The position numbers and the translations under genes are program-made. DNA of 64,000 bases from Pseudomonas sp. UBA6562 (lineage in GTDB: Bacteria; Pseudomonadota; Gammaproteobacteria; Pseudomonadales; Pseudomonadaceae), in contig NZ_DJJS01000008.1 of NCBI RefSeq assembly GCF_002434265.1, positions 355,667-419,666 of the forward strand. Direction: 5' to 3'. The notes beneath the pieces were generated by a model, which was not told the origin of the DNA, ran no database searches, and saw only the letters and a program-made list of their open reading frames with translations. Shown one piece after another: positions 25,700 to 34,877 of this stretch; within the stretch, counting starts at the first letter, position 1; every line of letters begins with the position of its first letter.

Positions 25700-26667
25700 G
25701 GGTTGGCCTGCGAGCGTTCGACGTCGACCCAGACGAACTTGTCGGGGTCGATGCGGGTTTCCTGGTCCAGCCGGTAGGCCACCAGCTTGCCGTACAGCAC
25801 TGCGCTGTAGTCCAGGCAAGCCAGGTTGGGCCGAATCGGGCTGGGCGGCCCGCTGCGCCAATAGTGGCCGACGAACAGCAGCGGCTCGTCTTCCGGGTAG
25901 CGCAGCAGGGCCTGCTTCTGTTTCGGGTCGAGCGGCGTGCGGGCGACGTCTTCGGGCAGCGCGTCGGGTTGGAAGACGATGTCGCCGTAGGTCTGCGGAT
26001 CGTCTTCCCAGAACTTGGTGCGGAAGAAGGCGCGGGTCAGGCCGTCGCCGCCGGTCAGGGTCAGACCGTCGGGCAGGCGCATGTCGGTACCGCGCAGCAG
26101 GCGGTTGCACACGCTGGAGGCGAAGCTGCCGGACACCGCCGAAGCCTGGATGAAGTGCGGGTCCACACAGCCGTCGGGGTATTGTCTGCGCAGTTGAGCG
26201 ATCAGGTCCGAGTCCCAGCAGGCATGCACCAGGCGGAAACGCCCGGCGTCGATGAACAGCGGCAGGCGGTAGAACCACTGGGTGAAGTCGTGCCAGTCGG
26301 CCGGGTGCTGGGCGAACTGGCTGAGGGTGTCTTCGATCAGCCGGGTATGGCGCGGCGTGTGCTCGCGCACATGGGTCTTGCCGCTGCCGGGCAGCGCCGG
26401 GGTGACCCAACCCAGGGCGTTGTACTCATGGTTGCCCATGATGCAGAACGCCTCCCCGGCCTCGACCATGTCGTGCACCAGGTGCAGGGCCTCGCGGATG
26501 CGCGGGCCGCGGTCGACGATGTCGCCGAGGAACAGCACCTGGCGCCGTAGGTGGCGCCAGACGCCGCCCTGGCGGCGGTAGCCGAGCGCGTCGAGCAGGC
26601 GCTCAAGGGTATGGGCACAGCCATGCACGTCGCCGATGATGTCAAAACTGCGCGCCGGATCGAGCAT
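25696..26667 (-). CDS. PPP-family metallophosphatase (ApaH-like)
   Basis: The 323-residue protein carries the PPP phosphatase motifs DIIGDVHGC, FLGDIVDRGPR and MGNHEYNALGW in the first 90 residues, and the C-terminal LFVGHYWR. It differs from ApaH itself in length and motif context, so it is best called a serine/threonine or diadenosine-type phosphoesterase of unknown substrate. The start overlaps the nadK stop (TGATG) and its stop overlaps the rhomboid start, so the three genes form a tight operon. Confidence 0.88.
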   Translation of the reverse strand: MLDPARSFDIIGDVHGCAHTLERLLDALGYRRQGGVWRHLRRQVLFLGDIVDRGPRIREALHLVHDMVEAGEAFCIMGNHEYNALGWVTPALPGSGKTHVREHTPRHTRLIEDTLSQFAQHPADWHDFTQWFYRLPLFIDAGRFRLVHACWDSDLIAQLRRQYPDGCVDPHFIQASAVSGSFASSVCNRLLRGTDMRLPDGLTLTGGDGLTRAFFRTKFWEDDPQTYGDIVFQPDALPEDVARTPLDPKQKQALLRYPEDEPLLFVGHYWRSGPPSPIRPNLACLDYSAVLYGKLVAYRLDQETRIDPDKFVWVDVERSQANP

Positions 26668-27557
26668 CAGTCGTCCCTGCCCCCCAAGCGGCTGCCCCAC
26701 CCGAGTTTGGTGCGGCAGACCTCGTAGTAGTTGTGCCCCAGGGGGTGGATCAGGCGCAGCTTCTGCGGCTTCTTGCTCACCGTGACGGTATCGCCCGGCG
26801 CGCAGGTGAAGTGGTTCTGCCCGTCGCACGACACTTGCGGGTAGATCTGCAGGTCCTTGGACACCACGATCTTCAGTTCGCTGTTGCCGTCGACCACGAT
26901 CGGCCGGCCCGACAGGGTGTGCGGGTACATCGGCACGATGACGATGGCGTCGAGCTTGGGGTGCATGATCGGTCCGCCGGCCGACAGGGCGTAGGCGGTG
27001 GACCCGGTGGGGGTGGAGACGATCAGGCCGTCGGCCTTCTGGCTGCACACGAACTGGCCGTCGATGTAGATTTCGAACTCGATCATGCGCGTCGACTTGC
27101 CAGGGTGCAGCACCACATCGTTCAGCGCGTCGCCTTGGCCGATGGCTTCGTTGTGGTGGCGCACTTCGGCTTGCAGCAGGAAGCGGTTCTCGACCAGGTA
27201 GTGGCCGTCGAGCACCTCGGCGACCTTGGTTTCCAGCTCGTCGGGGCGGATGTCGGTGAGAAAGCCCAGGTTGCCGCGGTTGATGCCCAGCACCGGGGTA
27301 TTGTGCCGGGCCAGCGCGCGTGCGGCGCCGAGCAGGCTGCCGTCGCCGCCGACCACGATGACCAGGTCGCACACCTCGCCCAGCAGCTTGCGCGAAGACG
27401 TCTGCAAGCCATGCCCAGGCAGGACCTCGGCGATGGTGTCTTCGAGAATCACGTGCAGGTGCCGCTCGATGAGGAATTTTTTCAGTCGGCGGATCGTGTC
27501 GAGCACCTGGGCGCTGTTGAGACGACCGATGATTCCGATATTGCGAAATTGCTCCAT
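26667..27557 (-). CDS. nadK: NAD(+) kinase
   Basis: The 296-residue enzyme phosphorylates NAD to NADP. Diagnostic motifs are VVGGDGSLLGAAR (GGDG ATP/NAD site), GINRGNLGFLTD, and TPTGSTAYALSAGGPI. Length and N-terminus (MEQFRNIGIIGR) are normal. It is the first gene of the nadK-phosphatase-rhomboid operon and is divergent from the DUF1853 gene. Confidence 0.97.
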   Translation of the reverse strand: MEQFRNIGIIGRLNSAQVLDTIRRLKKFLIERHLHVILEDTIAEVLPGHGLQTSSRKLLGEVCDLVIVVGGDGSLLGAARALARHNTPVLGINRGNLGFLTDIRPDELETKVAEVLDGHYLVENRFLLQAEVRHHNEAIGQGDALNDVVLHPGKSTRMIEFEIYIDGQFVCSQKADGLIVSTPTGSTAYALSAGGPIMHPKLDAIVIVPMYPHTLSGRPIVVDGNSELKIVVSKDLQIYPQVSCDGQNHFTCAPGDTVTVSKKPQKLRLIHPLGHNYYEVCRTKLGWGSRLGGRDD

Positions 27558-27619
27558 GGGGCTCCTGCTAGGCTCTACGGCGGATTGCGAATGGCCTTTG
27601 CGGCACTAAGGGGTGAATT

Positions 27620-28642
27620 ATGGGCGAAACCGACGGCCAGCGGCAAACCAGCGAGATTGGCAGCGTGAATCCTTTCCCTGCGCTCGCCACCCTGCCCGGC
27701 CAGCTACGGCATGACAGCGTGCGCGACCTGGCCTGGACACTGCTCTCGCCGGCACTGATGCGCCACTGCGCCGGGGCCCAGCGCCATCCGCTGACGGCCA
27801 GCGCCTGGGTCGACGCGCCGCAGGTGCTGGAAGACTGGTTGCGCCAACTGGACCAATCCCCCGAATCGCTGGACGTCTGGCTGGCACAACGCGGCAGCCG
27901 GCGCCTGGGCCTGTATTACGAGCGGCTCTGGCATTTCGCACTGAGCGCTGCGCCGGGCATCGAGCTGCTGGCCAGCAACCTGCCGATCCGGGCGGCCGGG
28001 CGCACGCTAGGCGAGCTCGACGTGCTGCTGCGCGACCGTACCGGAGTGCACCACCTGGAGCTGGCCATCAAACTCTACCTGGGGCCCGAACAGGACGCCG
28101 GCGAACAAGCCGAACAGTGGTTGGGGCCAGGCTGCCACGACCGCTTGGGCAGCAAACTCGCCCACCTGGCCAACCATCAACTGCCGATGGCGGCGCACCC
28201 CGAGACGCGCACCGCCCTGGCGGCACTGGGGATCGACACCCCGCAGTCGCACCTGTGGCTAGGCGGCTACCTGTTCTATCCCTGGTCCACAGGGTGCAGG
28301 CCACCTGCCGGCGCCGCGGTCGATCATCTACACGGGCATTGGGTACGGCAAAGCGACTGGGCAGGTTTCGCCGCCAGCCGTCCGGCAGGACATTGGCAGC
28401 CGCTGCCGCGCGAACGCTGGCTGGCGCCGGCGCGGGTGGAGCAGGCGCGCGCGTGGTCGGTAGCGCAATTCGAGCAGTGGCGGGCCTTGCTGGAGCCGCA
28501 AGCTTCAGCGCGGCTGCTGGTCAGGCTGGCGCCTGAGACCGACGGCATCTGCACGGAGCGCGAACGGGTGTTTCTGGTGAGCGATCAATGGCCGGCGCCA
28601 GCCTCTGTAGGCGCAGAGGCTGCCACAAACGCAGCCACCTGA
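27620..28642 (+). CDS. DUF1853 family protein, possible PD-(D/E)xK fold
   Basis: The 340-residue soluble protein matches the DUF1853 family. A central segment, GELDVLLRD followed ~10 residues later by HHLELAIKLYLG, looks like the acidic/lysine core of PD-(D/E)xK nucleases. Similarity to that clan is recalled for the family and activity is inferred only. AGGGG precedes the ATG. The gene diverges from nadK with a 62-base gap. Confidence 0.8.
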   Translation: MGETDGQRQTSEIGSVNPFPALATLPGQLRHDSVRDLAWTLLSPALMRHCAGAQRHPLTASAWVDAPQVLEDWLRQLDQSPESLDVWLAQRGSRRLGLYYERLWHFALSAAPGIELLASNLPIRAAGRTLGELDVLLRDRTGVHHLELAIKLYLGPEQDAGEQAEQWLGPGCHDRLGSKLAHLANHQLPMAAHPETRTALAALGIDTPQSHLWLGGYLFYPWSTGCRPPAGAAVDHLHGHWVRQSDWAGFAASRPAGHWQPLPRERWLAPARVEQARAWSVAQFEQWRALLEPQASARLLVRLAPETDGICTERERVFLVSDQWPAPASVGAEAATNAAT

Positions 28643-28839
28643 CCTGGCCTGCGGCTGCGGCCTCTGCCGACCCAAACCGCTGGAACGAATACGGCCAAGA
28701 GCCCACATGACCACGTGCCGCCAAGCGGTCGACTCGCGTCTAGACTGAGCGACGGCACGCGTGGATGCCTGTGCCACATCGCTAGACCCAGCGCCGACAG
28801 AGCGCGACCCGTTCCGTGACCTGATGACGAGACCCACCC

Positions 28840-29385
28840 ATGACCACAACCACCCCACCCACGCATTACGCGCGGCTGTCGATCCTGCTGCACTGGCTCA
28901 CCCTCGTCCTGCTGGCGGCGGTCTACGCCTGCATCGAGTTTCGCGGCCTGTTCCCCCGCGACAGCGCCGAGCGCGACCTGATGAAGGCCCTGCACTTCAT
29001 GCTCGGCCTGACCGTCTTCGTGCTGGTATGGCTGCGCCTGGCCACGCGCCTGCGCAACCCGACGCCGCCCATCCTGCCCAAGCCCCCCGCCTGGCAGACG
29101 GGCCTGGCGCATCTGGTGCACCTGCTGCTGTACGGGCTGCTGATCGGGATGCCGTTAGCCGGTTGGCTGATCCTCAGCGCCGCCGGCAAACCCGTTCCGT
29201 TCTACGGCCTGGAGTTGCCCGCATTGATCGAACCCAAACCGGACCTCGCCAAGTTCATCAAGGGCTGGCATGAGCGGGTCGGCACTTGGGGTTATTGGTT
29301 GATCGGCCTGCATGCCGTCGCCGGGCTGTACCACCACTGGGTGCGCCGCGACAACACCCTGCGGCGCATGCTGCCTCAGCGGTAA
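28840..29385 (+). CDS. Cytochrome b561 (CybB type)
   Basis: The 181-residue membrane protein has four TMs and haem-ligand histidines typical of cytochrome b561: LLHWLTLVLLAAVY, MKALHFMLGLTVFVL, HLVHLLLYGLLIGMP and IGLHAVAGLYHHWVRRD. It probably transfers electrons between the quinone pool and a periplasmic or superoxide-linked acceptor. Its last 10 bases overlap the convergent PLP-enzyme gene. Confidence 0.92.
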   Translation: MTTTTPPTHYARLSILLHWLTLVLLAAVYACIEFRGLFPRDSAERDLMKALHFMLGLTVFVLVWLRLATRLRNPTPPILPKPPAWQTGLAHLVHLLLYGLLIGMPLAGWLILSAAGKPVPFYGLELPALIEPKPDLAKFIKGWHERVGTWGYWLIGLHAVAGLYHHWVRRDNTLRRMLPQR

Positions 29386-30317
29386 CCGCGCCGCCCTTGC
29401 AACCCGCCGCCGTGCACCAGCAGCAGCCGGCTGCCGCGGGCGACCTCGCCGGCAGCGACCTGCTCGTGCAACGCCATCAGCAGCTTGCCGCTGTACAGCG
29501 CCTCCAGCGGTATGCCGCTGTCGCGCTCGCAGGTATCGACGAAGCTCAGCAACGCTTCGTCGATTTTTGCAAAGCCGCCGCGGCTGGCGTCGTGCAGGCG
29601 GTAGCCGTGGTCACCGGCCAGGGCCCGCACGGTAGCCGCCACGCCATGGTCGGCAGGCACTGCCAGCGCCCCATGCACGGGGTGCTCGCCCGCCTCGGCC
29701 TGAACCAGGCCGGCCAAAGTGGTGCCGGTACCCACCGCCAGCCACCAGGCGTCGTAGTCGGCCCAGCCGAGCGCCGGCAACTGCCTGCGCGCCTGCTCGA
29801 CGATGGCTTGGCAACCCAACGCCCCTGCTGCACCGCCACCGCCTTCGGGGATGCAGTACCAACCGGGATAACGTTCGTGCCAGGGCGCCCAGAAGTCTGC
29901 CTGGTGCCGTGCGCGATAGCCGCCGTAGCCCAGCCAGTGCAGCTGCATGCCGAAACGCTGGAGGTCTTCGACGGTCGGCGTGTGCTGTGCATGCCCGCGC
30001 AGCAGGCCGGCGGTGGGCAGCCCCAAGCGCTGGCCGGCCGCTGCCAGGGCGTGCAGGTGGTTGGAATGGTTGCCGCCCAGGCCGATCAGGCCGGGCGCAC
30101 CGGCAGCGTAGGCCGCGAGCAGGTGGTGGCGCAGCTTGAACCACTTGTTGCCACCGATCAGCGGGTCGATCAGGTCCAGGCGCAGGATCGCGGCCTGTAT
30201 GCCGGCCCGTTCGAGCCAGGGCAGGTTCAGGGGTTGCAAGGGGGCGGTGGGGAGTTCGGGCAGGACCGGCATGCGAGCATCGGGTATTGGGCGGGGCGAC
30301 AGTCTAACAGGTGACAT
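29376..30317 (-). CDS. PLP-dependent D-cysteine desulfhydrase / ACC deaminase-like enzyme
   Basis: The 313-residue fold-type II PLP enzyme has the catalytic lysine in GGNKWFKLRHH and the nearby GNHSNHLHALAAAG segment of the DcyD/ACC-deaminase family. True ACC deaminases need extra active-site residues that I cannot confirm, so D-cysteine desulfhydrase or a related ammonia-lyase is equally likely. Neither the start at 30317 nor the internal ATG at 30272 (MPVLPELPTAP) has a clear ribosome site. It is convergent with the cytochrome b561 gene. Confidence 0.83.
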   Translation of the reverse strand: MSPVRLSPRPIPDARMPVLPELPTAPLQPLNLPWLERAGIQAAILRLDLIDPLIGGNKWFKLRHHLLAAYAAGAPGLIGLGGNHSNHLHALAAAGQRLGLPTAGLLRGHAQHTPTVEDLQRFGMQLHWLGYGGYRARHQADFWAPWHERYPGWYCIPEGGGGAAGALGCQAIVEQARRQLPALGWADYDAWWLAVGTGTTLAGLVQAEAGEHPVHGALAVPADHGVAATVRALAGDHGYRLHDASRGGFAKIDEALLSFVDTCERDSGIPLEALYSGKLLMALHEQVAAGEVARGSRLLLVHGGGLQGRRGYR

Positions 30318-30359
30318 GCGTGCGCTGGACGGGGTGGCGGTGCCAGCGTCTTGGTGATG

Positions 30360-30387
30360 GCACTTCTACCCATTCAGGTAGAAGCGC
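30360..30387 (-). terminator. Hairpin downstream of the siderophore receptor gene
   Basis: CTTCTACC (30363-30370) pairs perfectly with GGTAGAAG (30377-30384), extended by two more pairs after a mismatch, around a 6-base loop. It lies 13 bases beyond the receptor stop. There is no T-run, so termination is inferred from position. Confidence 0.5.
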
Positions 30388-30399
30388 AGTGAGAAAGGC

Positions 30400-32574
30400 T
30401 TAAAAATCGTAGCGCGCACCCACCATCATGCTGCGCGAGGGCCCGTAGAAGTTGAAGGTCGACGTCGAACCCACCCGCGACAGGTAATCGCGATCGAACA
30501 GGTTGTTGACGTTCAAGGTAGCGGTCAGCTTCGAGGTCACTGGATACGAGACCAGCGCATCCACCGTTGCATAACCCGGCGCGTCGATGCGCACGCCACC
30601 GTTTTCGGCGTAGAAGTCGCTCATCGCCGAGATGCCGCCGCCGACCGCCAGCCCCTGCAACGGGCCTTGGTCGAGGGTGTATTTGGTCCATAGCGAAGCC
30701 TGCTGGCGCGGCATGATGAAGAAGGTGGTCTGCGCATCGCCCTTGACGGTTTCGGTGTCCATCCAGGTATAGCCGGCCAACAGTTCCCAATTCGGCGTGA
30801 GCTTGCCGCTGACTTCCAGTTCGGCGCCCTTGACGCGGGTCTTGCCGGAAGCCACCGAGGCGGTGGTGGCCACGCCGTTGGCGTCGTACAACGTGCTGGC
30901 GCGGTTCTCGTCGGTCAGGCGGAACGCCGACAGCCGGGTGTTCAGGTCGCCGCCAAAGTAACTGCTCTTGAGGCCGAACTCGTACTGCTCGCCTTCCCGG
31001 GGCTTGAGCACCCGGCCACCCTGGTCGGTTTCCGATTGCGGCTTGAACACCTGCGAATAGCTGGCGTACAGCGCGTGGTTGTCATTCAGGTCGTAGACCA
31101 CGCCGCCATAAGGGGTGAAGTGGCCGTCCACGCGTTTGTCGTCGGCGACCGTCGCGCCGCTCTTGAGCGTAGTGGTGTAGAAGTCGCCGCGGTACCAGCT
31201 GAAACGGCCACCGGCGATCAAGGCCAGGCGCTCGACCGGGCGCAAGGTGACTTTCGAGTACAGGCCGTACTCCTCTTCCTGGGTACCCACCTCGGTGCTG
31301 TAGTTGGGCGCAGGTTTGGCGAAGCGCTTCGGCGAGTAGGTATTGACGTTGACGGCGCCGAGGTTGGTGGTGCCGTTGCGGTATTCGGAGTCGTAGTTCT
31401 TGTAATCGCTGCCGACCACGAACTCGCTGACTTGGCCGAGGGTTTCGAACGGCTGGCTGTAGCTGGCGTCGAGCGCGTAGGTGTCCTGGCTGAAGTCGCG
31501 GGCGCTGGCGCGTTCGGAGTTGGCGCCGCTGACGGCGTTGGTGGCGGTGAAGGCGTACAGGTAATCGGTGTCGCGGTGCGAGCCGCGCGCAGCGACGCGG
31601 CCGTAGCCGCCGTTGTCGAAGCGGTGGGTCAGCTCGGCGACCAGGTCGGTGGTCTTGCCGTCGAAGGAGTTCCAGTCGGCGCCCAGGAAGCGCGAATGGC
31701 TGAAGTCCGGCACTTCGCCCGACAGCGTGGCCGGGTAGCCGTTGTGCGGGGTGATGTTCTTCACTTCGTGGATCAGGCCGAACGACAGCTCGGTGGCGTC
31801 GTCGAGGTCGATGTCCAGCGCGCCGTAATAGCTGTCGCTGGTGTTGGCGTTGTAGTCCACCTCGCCGTTGGTGTCGTCCCGCGAGGCGACGAAACGCCCG
31901 CGCACGCGACCGGCCTGGTCGAGCGGGCCGCTGAGGTCGACTTCCTCATGGTTGGTGTCCCAGGTGCCGTAGCGACCTTCTACATGGCCCTGGAACTCGG
32001 CGGTCGGGCGCTTGCGCACCATGTTGACGATGCCGCCCAGCTCGCTGGTGCTGCTGAACAGCCCGGCCGGGCCGCGCATGATCTCGACCCGGTCGAACGC
32101 CGCCAGCGACGGCACGGTGCCGAAGATACTGGCCATCGGCGCCGGCAGGCCATCGATGTTGAATTCGCTGTATTCGTAGCCACGGGCGTAGATCGACGAA
32201 CGCCCGCTGTCGTTGGTCAGGGTGCGCAGGCCGGCGGTGTATTTGGCCAGGTCGTCGAGGTGCACGAACTGGCGGTCCTTGACGTAGTCCTGGGTATAGA
32301 CGGTGATCGACTGCGGGATGTCCTTGAGCGCGGCGGGGGTCTTGGTGCCCACCGTAGCGGCATCGACGCTGTAGCCGCCGGTGGCTTCGGACGGCAGCAT
32401 GTCGTACAGACGGTTGCCGTCGATGGTCAATGCCGGGAGGTCCAGCGCGCCCTCCTCGTTCGCCTGCAAGGCCACCGTTTCGGCCAGCGCCGACAGGGAA
32501 AAGGGCGCCAGCAGCCCCACCACGATCCAACTCCGCACCCGTCCAGCGCTCCCCACACGTTCAAAACCGTTCAT
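30400..32574 (-). CDS. TonB-dependent siderophore receptor
   Basis: The 724-residue outer-membrane receptor has a signal peptide (VVGLLAPFSLSALA), a short mature N-terminus, a plug domain (ALKDIPQSITVYTQ, EIMRGPAGLFSSTSELGGIV) and a 22-strand barrel ending in the typical aromatic C-terminus (MMVGARYDF). Plug and barrel motifs place it with the FhuE/FpvA-type hydroxamate/pyoverdine receptors rather than FepA/PfeA. It lacks the N-terminal signalling extension of FpvA, so regulation through an anti-sigma factor is unlikely. The divergent two-component pair is a better candidate. AGGGG precedes the ATG at 32574. Confidence 0.92.
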   Translation of the reverse strand: MNGFERVGSAGRVRSWIVVGLLAPFSLSALAETVALQANEEGALDLPALTIDGNRLYDMLPSEATGGYSVDAATVGTKTPAALKDIPQSITVYTQDYVKDRQFVHLDDLAKYTAGLRTLTNDSGRSSIYARGYEYSEFNIDGLPAPMASIFGTVPSLAAFDRVEIMRGPAGLFSSTSELGGIVNMVRKRPTAEFQGHVEGRYGTWDTNHEEVDLSGPLDQAGRVRGRFVASRDDTNGEVDYNANTSDSYYGALDIDLDDATELSFGLIHEVKNITPHNGYPATLSGEVPDFSHSRFLGADWNSFDGKTTDLVAELTHRFDNGGYGRVAARGSHRDTDYLYAFTATNAVSGANSERASARDFSQDTYALDASYSQPFETLGQVSEFVVGSDYKNYDSEYRNGTTNLGAVNVNTYSPKRFAKPAPNYSTEVGTQEEEYGLYSKVTLRPVERLALIAGGRFSWYRGDFYTTTLKSGATVADDKRVDGHFTPYGGVVYDLNDNHALYASYSQVFKPQSETDQGGRVLKPREGEQYEFGLKSSYFGGDLNTRLSAFRLTDENRASTLYDANGVATTASVASGKTRVKGAELEVSGKLTPNWELLAGYTWMDTETVKGDAQTTFFIMPRQQASLWTKYTLDQGPLQGLAVGGGISAMSDFYAENGGVRIDAPGYATVDALVSYPVTSKLTATLNVNNLFDRDYLSRVGSTSTFNFYGPSRSMMVGARYDF

Positions 32575-32588
32575 GTCGCCCCTATATG

Positions 32589-32632
32589 CGCAAATGGCAT
32601 CAATTCTCAAACGAAACAATTTGTTATTTGCG
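32589..32632. promoter_or_regulatory. Nested inverted repeats and a weak Fur-like site upstream of the receptor
   Basis: CGCAAAT (32589-32595) and ATTTGCG (32626-32632) are perfect arms 30 bases apart, and AACAATTTGTT (32615-32625) is an 11-bp palindrome between them. On the minus strand GAGAATTGATGCCATTTGC (32590-32608) shares 11 of 19 bases with the Fur consensus. This lies just upstream of the receptor ribosome site. Iron-dependent or response-regulator control is inferred. Confidence 0.4.
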
Positions 32633-32730
32633 AAGGATATCGAATGGGAATCTGGGGTGCAGCAGGCTTAACTTTATTAACACAGGCGAGCGTTGCCCTC
32701 TTACCACCGGCAATGGGATGATTCGCAACT

Positions 32731-32746
32731 GATATGAATTCTCATC
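32731..32746. promoter_or_regulatory. Near-palindrome overlapping the upstream start of the response regulator
   Basis: GATATGAATTCTCATC reads almost the same on both strands (GATGAGAATTCATATC). The ATG of the longer reading frame lies inside it, which supports the GTG at 32758 as true start and this element as an operator. Confidence 0.4.
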
Positions 32747-32757
32747 CAAGGCCCGCC

Positions 32758-33450
32758 GTGCCCACTTCACTCCTGCTCGCCGAAGACGATCCGCGCCTGC
32801 GCCACGATCTGGAACGCCATTTCCTCAACCGCGGCTTCGTCGTGCAGGCCTGCGCCACTGGCACCGAAGCGCTAAATGCCATGCAACGCGCGGACTTCGA
32901 GTTGGTGCTCTTGGACATCCTGCTGCCGGGTATCGACGGCCTGAGCCTGCTCGATGCGCTGCGCAAGCGCCAGGCGGTGCCGGTGATGCTGATGTCGGCG
33001 CTGGGCGCCGAGCAGGACCGCATCAGCGGCTTCACCCGCGGCGCCGACGACTACCTGCCCAAGCCCTTCAGCCTGGCCGAGCTCGATGCCCGGGTCGATG
33101 CGCTGCTGCGCCGCGTGGCGTTCGACCGTCGCCCCGTATTTTCGGGCGATGCCGGCGAGGTCAGGCTCGACCACGATCGTCAGGATGCCCTCTACGAAGG
33201 CCGCGCGGCCGGCCTCACAGCCTCCGAGTTCCGCCTGCTGGCCACCCTGCATGCGCACCCCGGCGAAGCCTTGAGCAAACCCTTTCTCTACCAGACCGTG
33301 CTGTACCGCGCCTACACCCGCCTGGACCGCGGCCTGGACGTGCACGTGTGCAACCTGCGGCGCAAATTGGCCGACATCGGTGCCCCGCATTTGCAGATCC
33401 AGGCCGTACGTGGCCAGGGCTATTTGCTGGTCGACACGGAGCAGCCCTGA
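32758..33450 (+). CDS. OmpR-family response regulator
   Basis: The 230-residue regulator has a receiver domain with the acidic pair in LLAEDD, the phosphorylated Asp in LVLLDILLPG, the conserved Lys in YLPKPF, and a C-terminal winged helix (LDVHVCNLRRKL). I favour the GTG at 32758 because AAGG lies six bases upstream; an in-frame ATG at 32734 adds eight residues but has no ribosome site and sits in a palindrome. It overlaps the kinase gene by one base (TGATG) and is divergent from the siderophore receptor, which it probably regulates, as PfeR does for pfeA. Confidence 0.9.
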   Translation: MPTSLLLAEDDPRLRHDLERHFLNRGFVVQACATGTEALNAMQRADFELVLLDILLPGIDGLSLLDALRKRQAVPVMLMSALGAEQDRISGFTRGADDYLPKPFSLAELDARVDALLRRVAFDRRPVFSGDAGEVRLDHDRQDALYEGRAAGLTASEFRLLATLHAHPGEALSKPFLYQTVLYRAYTRLDRGLDVHVCNLRRKLADIGAPHLQIQAVRGQGYLLVDTEQP

Positions 33451-34796
33451 TGCGTCGCCACCCCTTGTTGTGGAAGCTGGCCGTGCTGCAGGTCGGCTTC
33501 TGCTTGTTGCTGGTCTGGCTGATCTGGACCTGGGGCCTGTCGGTGGAGCGCAGCACCTATTTTCTGTCGGAGGCCGACCAACGTTACCTGGCGCGCTACG
33601 CGGCGCAGGCCGAGCACACCTGGGACGAAGGCGGGGCTGTGGCCATCGAGGCCTGGCGCAGGCGGCTGGCCGCGCAGGAAGCCACCTGGGTGGCGGTCAT
33701 CGGCCCGCAGTTGCAGAGCCTGGGCACCACGCCCCTGAGCGCCGAGGAGGCCAGCCACCTGACCTTCATGCGCAAGCTCGACTGGCCGCTGAGCCGCCGC
33801 CTTCAAGACCAACTGCCCTATGTCAGCATTGCGTTTCCCCGGCGCCCCGAACAAGGACGTTTGGTCATGCAACTGCCCGAGCGCCTGTTGCCCAGCGGCC
33901 TTACCCCCTGGACCCATGTGGTCACCCATGGCCTGGCCCCCGCCCTGCTGGCGCTGCTGTTGGTGCTGGTGCTGTACCGCCATCTGGTGGTGCCGCTGAA
34001 CCGCCTGCGCGACCGCGCCGACGCCTTGCGTGCCGACGATCTCGACAGCCCCGGCCTGCCCTTGCAGCAGCGCCGCGACGAGCTGGGCGAGCTGGCCCAG
34101 GCCTTCGAACACATGGCCGGGCGCCTGCGCCAAAGCCTGGAGCAGCAGCGTCTGCTGCTGCGCACCCTGTCCCACGAGCTGCGCACGCCCCTGGCGCGGT
34201 TGCGCATCGCCCATGACAGCGACCTGCCGCCGGCGCAATTGCGCGAGCGCCTGGACCGCGAAGTCGCCGACATGCAAAGGCTGCTGGAAAACACCCTGGA
34301 CTTGGCCTGGATGGACACCGAACAGCCCAGCCTGCCGACCGAGCCACTGCTGGTGCTGTCGCTGTGGGAGGCGCTGTGCGAGGACATCTGTTTCGAAAGC
34401 GGCTGGCCGCGCACCCGCCTGCCCTGCTCGCTGGGCACCGAATGCCGGGTGCAGGCGCACCTCGACAGCCTGGCCCAGGCCCTGGAAAACCTGCTGCGCA
34501 ACGCCATTCGCCATTCGCCGGCCGGTGGCGAGGTGCGCCTCGAGGGCTGGCGCGAAGGCGAATGCTGGCACCTGTGCTTGAGTGACCAGGGCCCCGGCGT
34601 CCCGGACAGCGAACTTGAGCGGATCTTCCAGCCCTACCAACGCCTGGCCAACAGCGGCGCAGGCTTCGGCCTGGGTCTGGCCATCGCCCGCCGCGCCGTG
34701 GAACTGCAAGGCGGCCGGCTATGGGCCAGCAATGCGCAGCCGGGGCTGTGCCTGCACTTGCTACTGCCGGTGGTCGACGACGGTTTAGAAGGTTAA
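33450..34796 (+). CDS. Sensor histidine kinase
   Basis: The 448-residue membrane kinase has TM1 (LLWKLAVLQVGFCLLLVWLI), a ~135-residue periplasmic sensor, TM2 (LAPALLALLLVLVLYRHLVV), a HAMP-like linker, the H box LSHELRTPLARLR, the N box ENLLRNAIRHSP, and glycine boxes SDQGPGVP and GFGLGLAI. The short periplasmic domain could sense a ferric siderophore or envelope state. It is cotranscribed with the response regulator. Confidence 0.92.
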   Translation: MRRHPLLWKLAVLQVGFCLLLVWLIWTWGLSVERSTYFLSEADQRYLARYAAQAEHTWDEGGAVAIEAWRRRLAAQEATWVAVIGPQLQSLGTTPLSAEEASHLTFMRKLDWPLSRRLQDQLPYVSIAFPRRPEQGRLVMQLPERLLPSGLTPWTHVVTHGLAPALLALLLVLVLYRHLVVPLNRLRDRADALRADDLDSPGLPLQQRRDELGELAQAFEHMAGRLRQSLEQQRLLLRTLSHELRTPLARLRIAHDSDLPPAQLRERLDREVADMQRLLENTLDLAWMDTEQPSLPTEPLLVLSLWEALCEDICFESGWPRTRLPCSLGTECRVQAHLDSLAQALENLLRNAIRHSPAGGEVRLEGWREGECWHLCLSDQGPGVPDSELERIFQPYQRLANSGAGFGLGLAIARRAVELQGGRLWASNAQPGLCLHLLLPVVDDGLEG

Positions 34797-34877
34797 GACG
34801 CTTTACCTGGGCTTTCGAAGCCCTACCATCTGACCCTCACGCCTGGCAGCCCTTGCCAGGCCTCGACGAGACGAACG

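Noticed and set aside
31036..32721. 561-residue plus-strand frame opposite the siderophore receptor
   Set aside because: It is Val/Gly/Ala-rich antisense without motifs; the receptor frame is certain.
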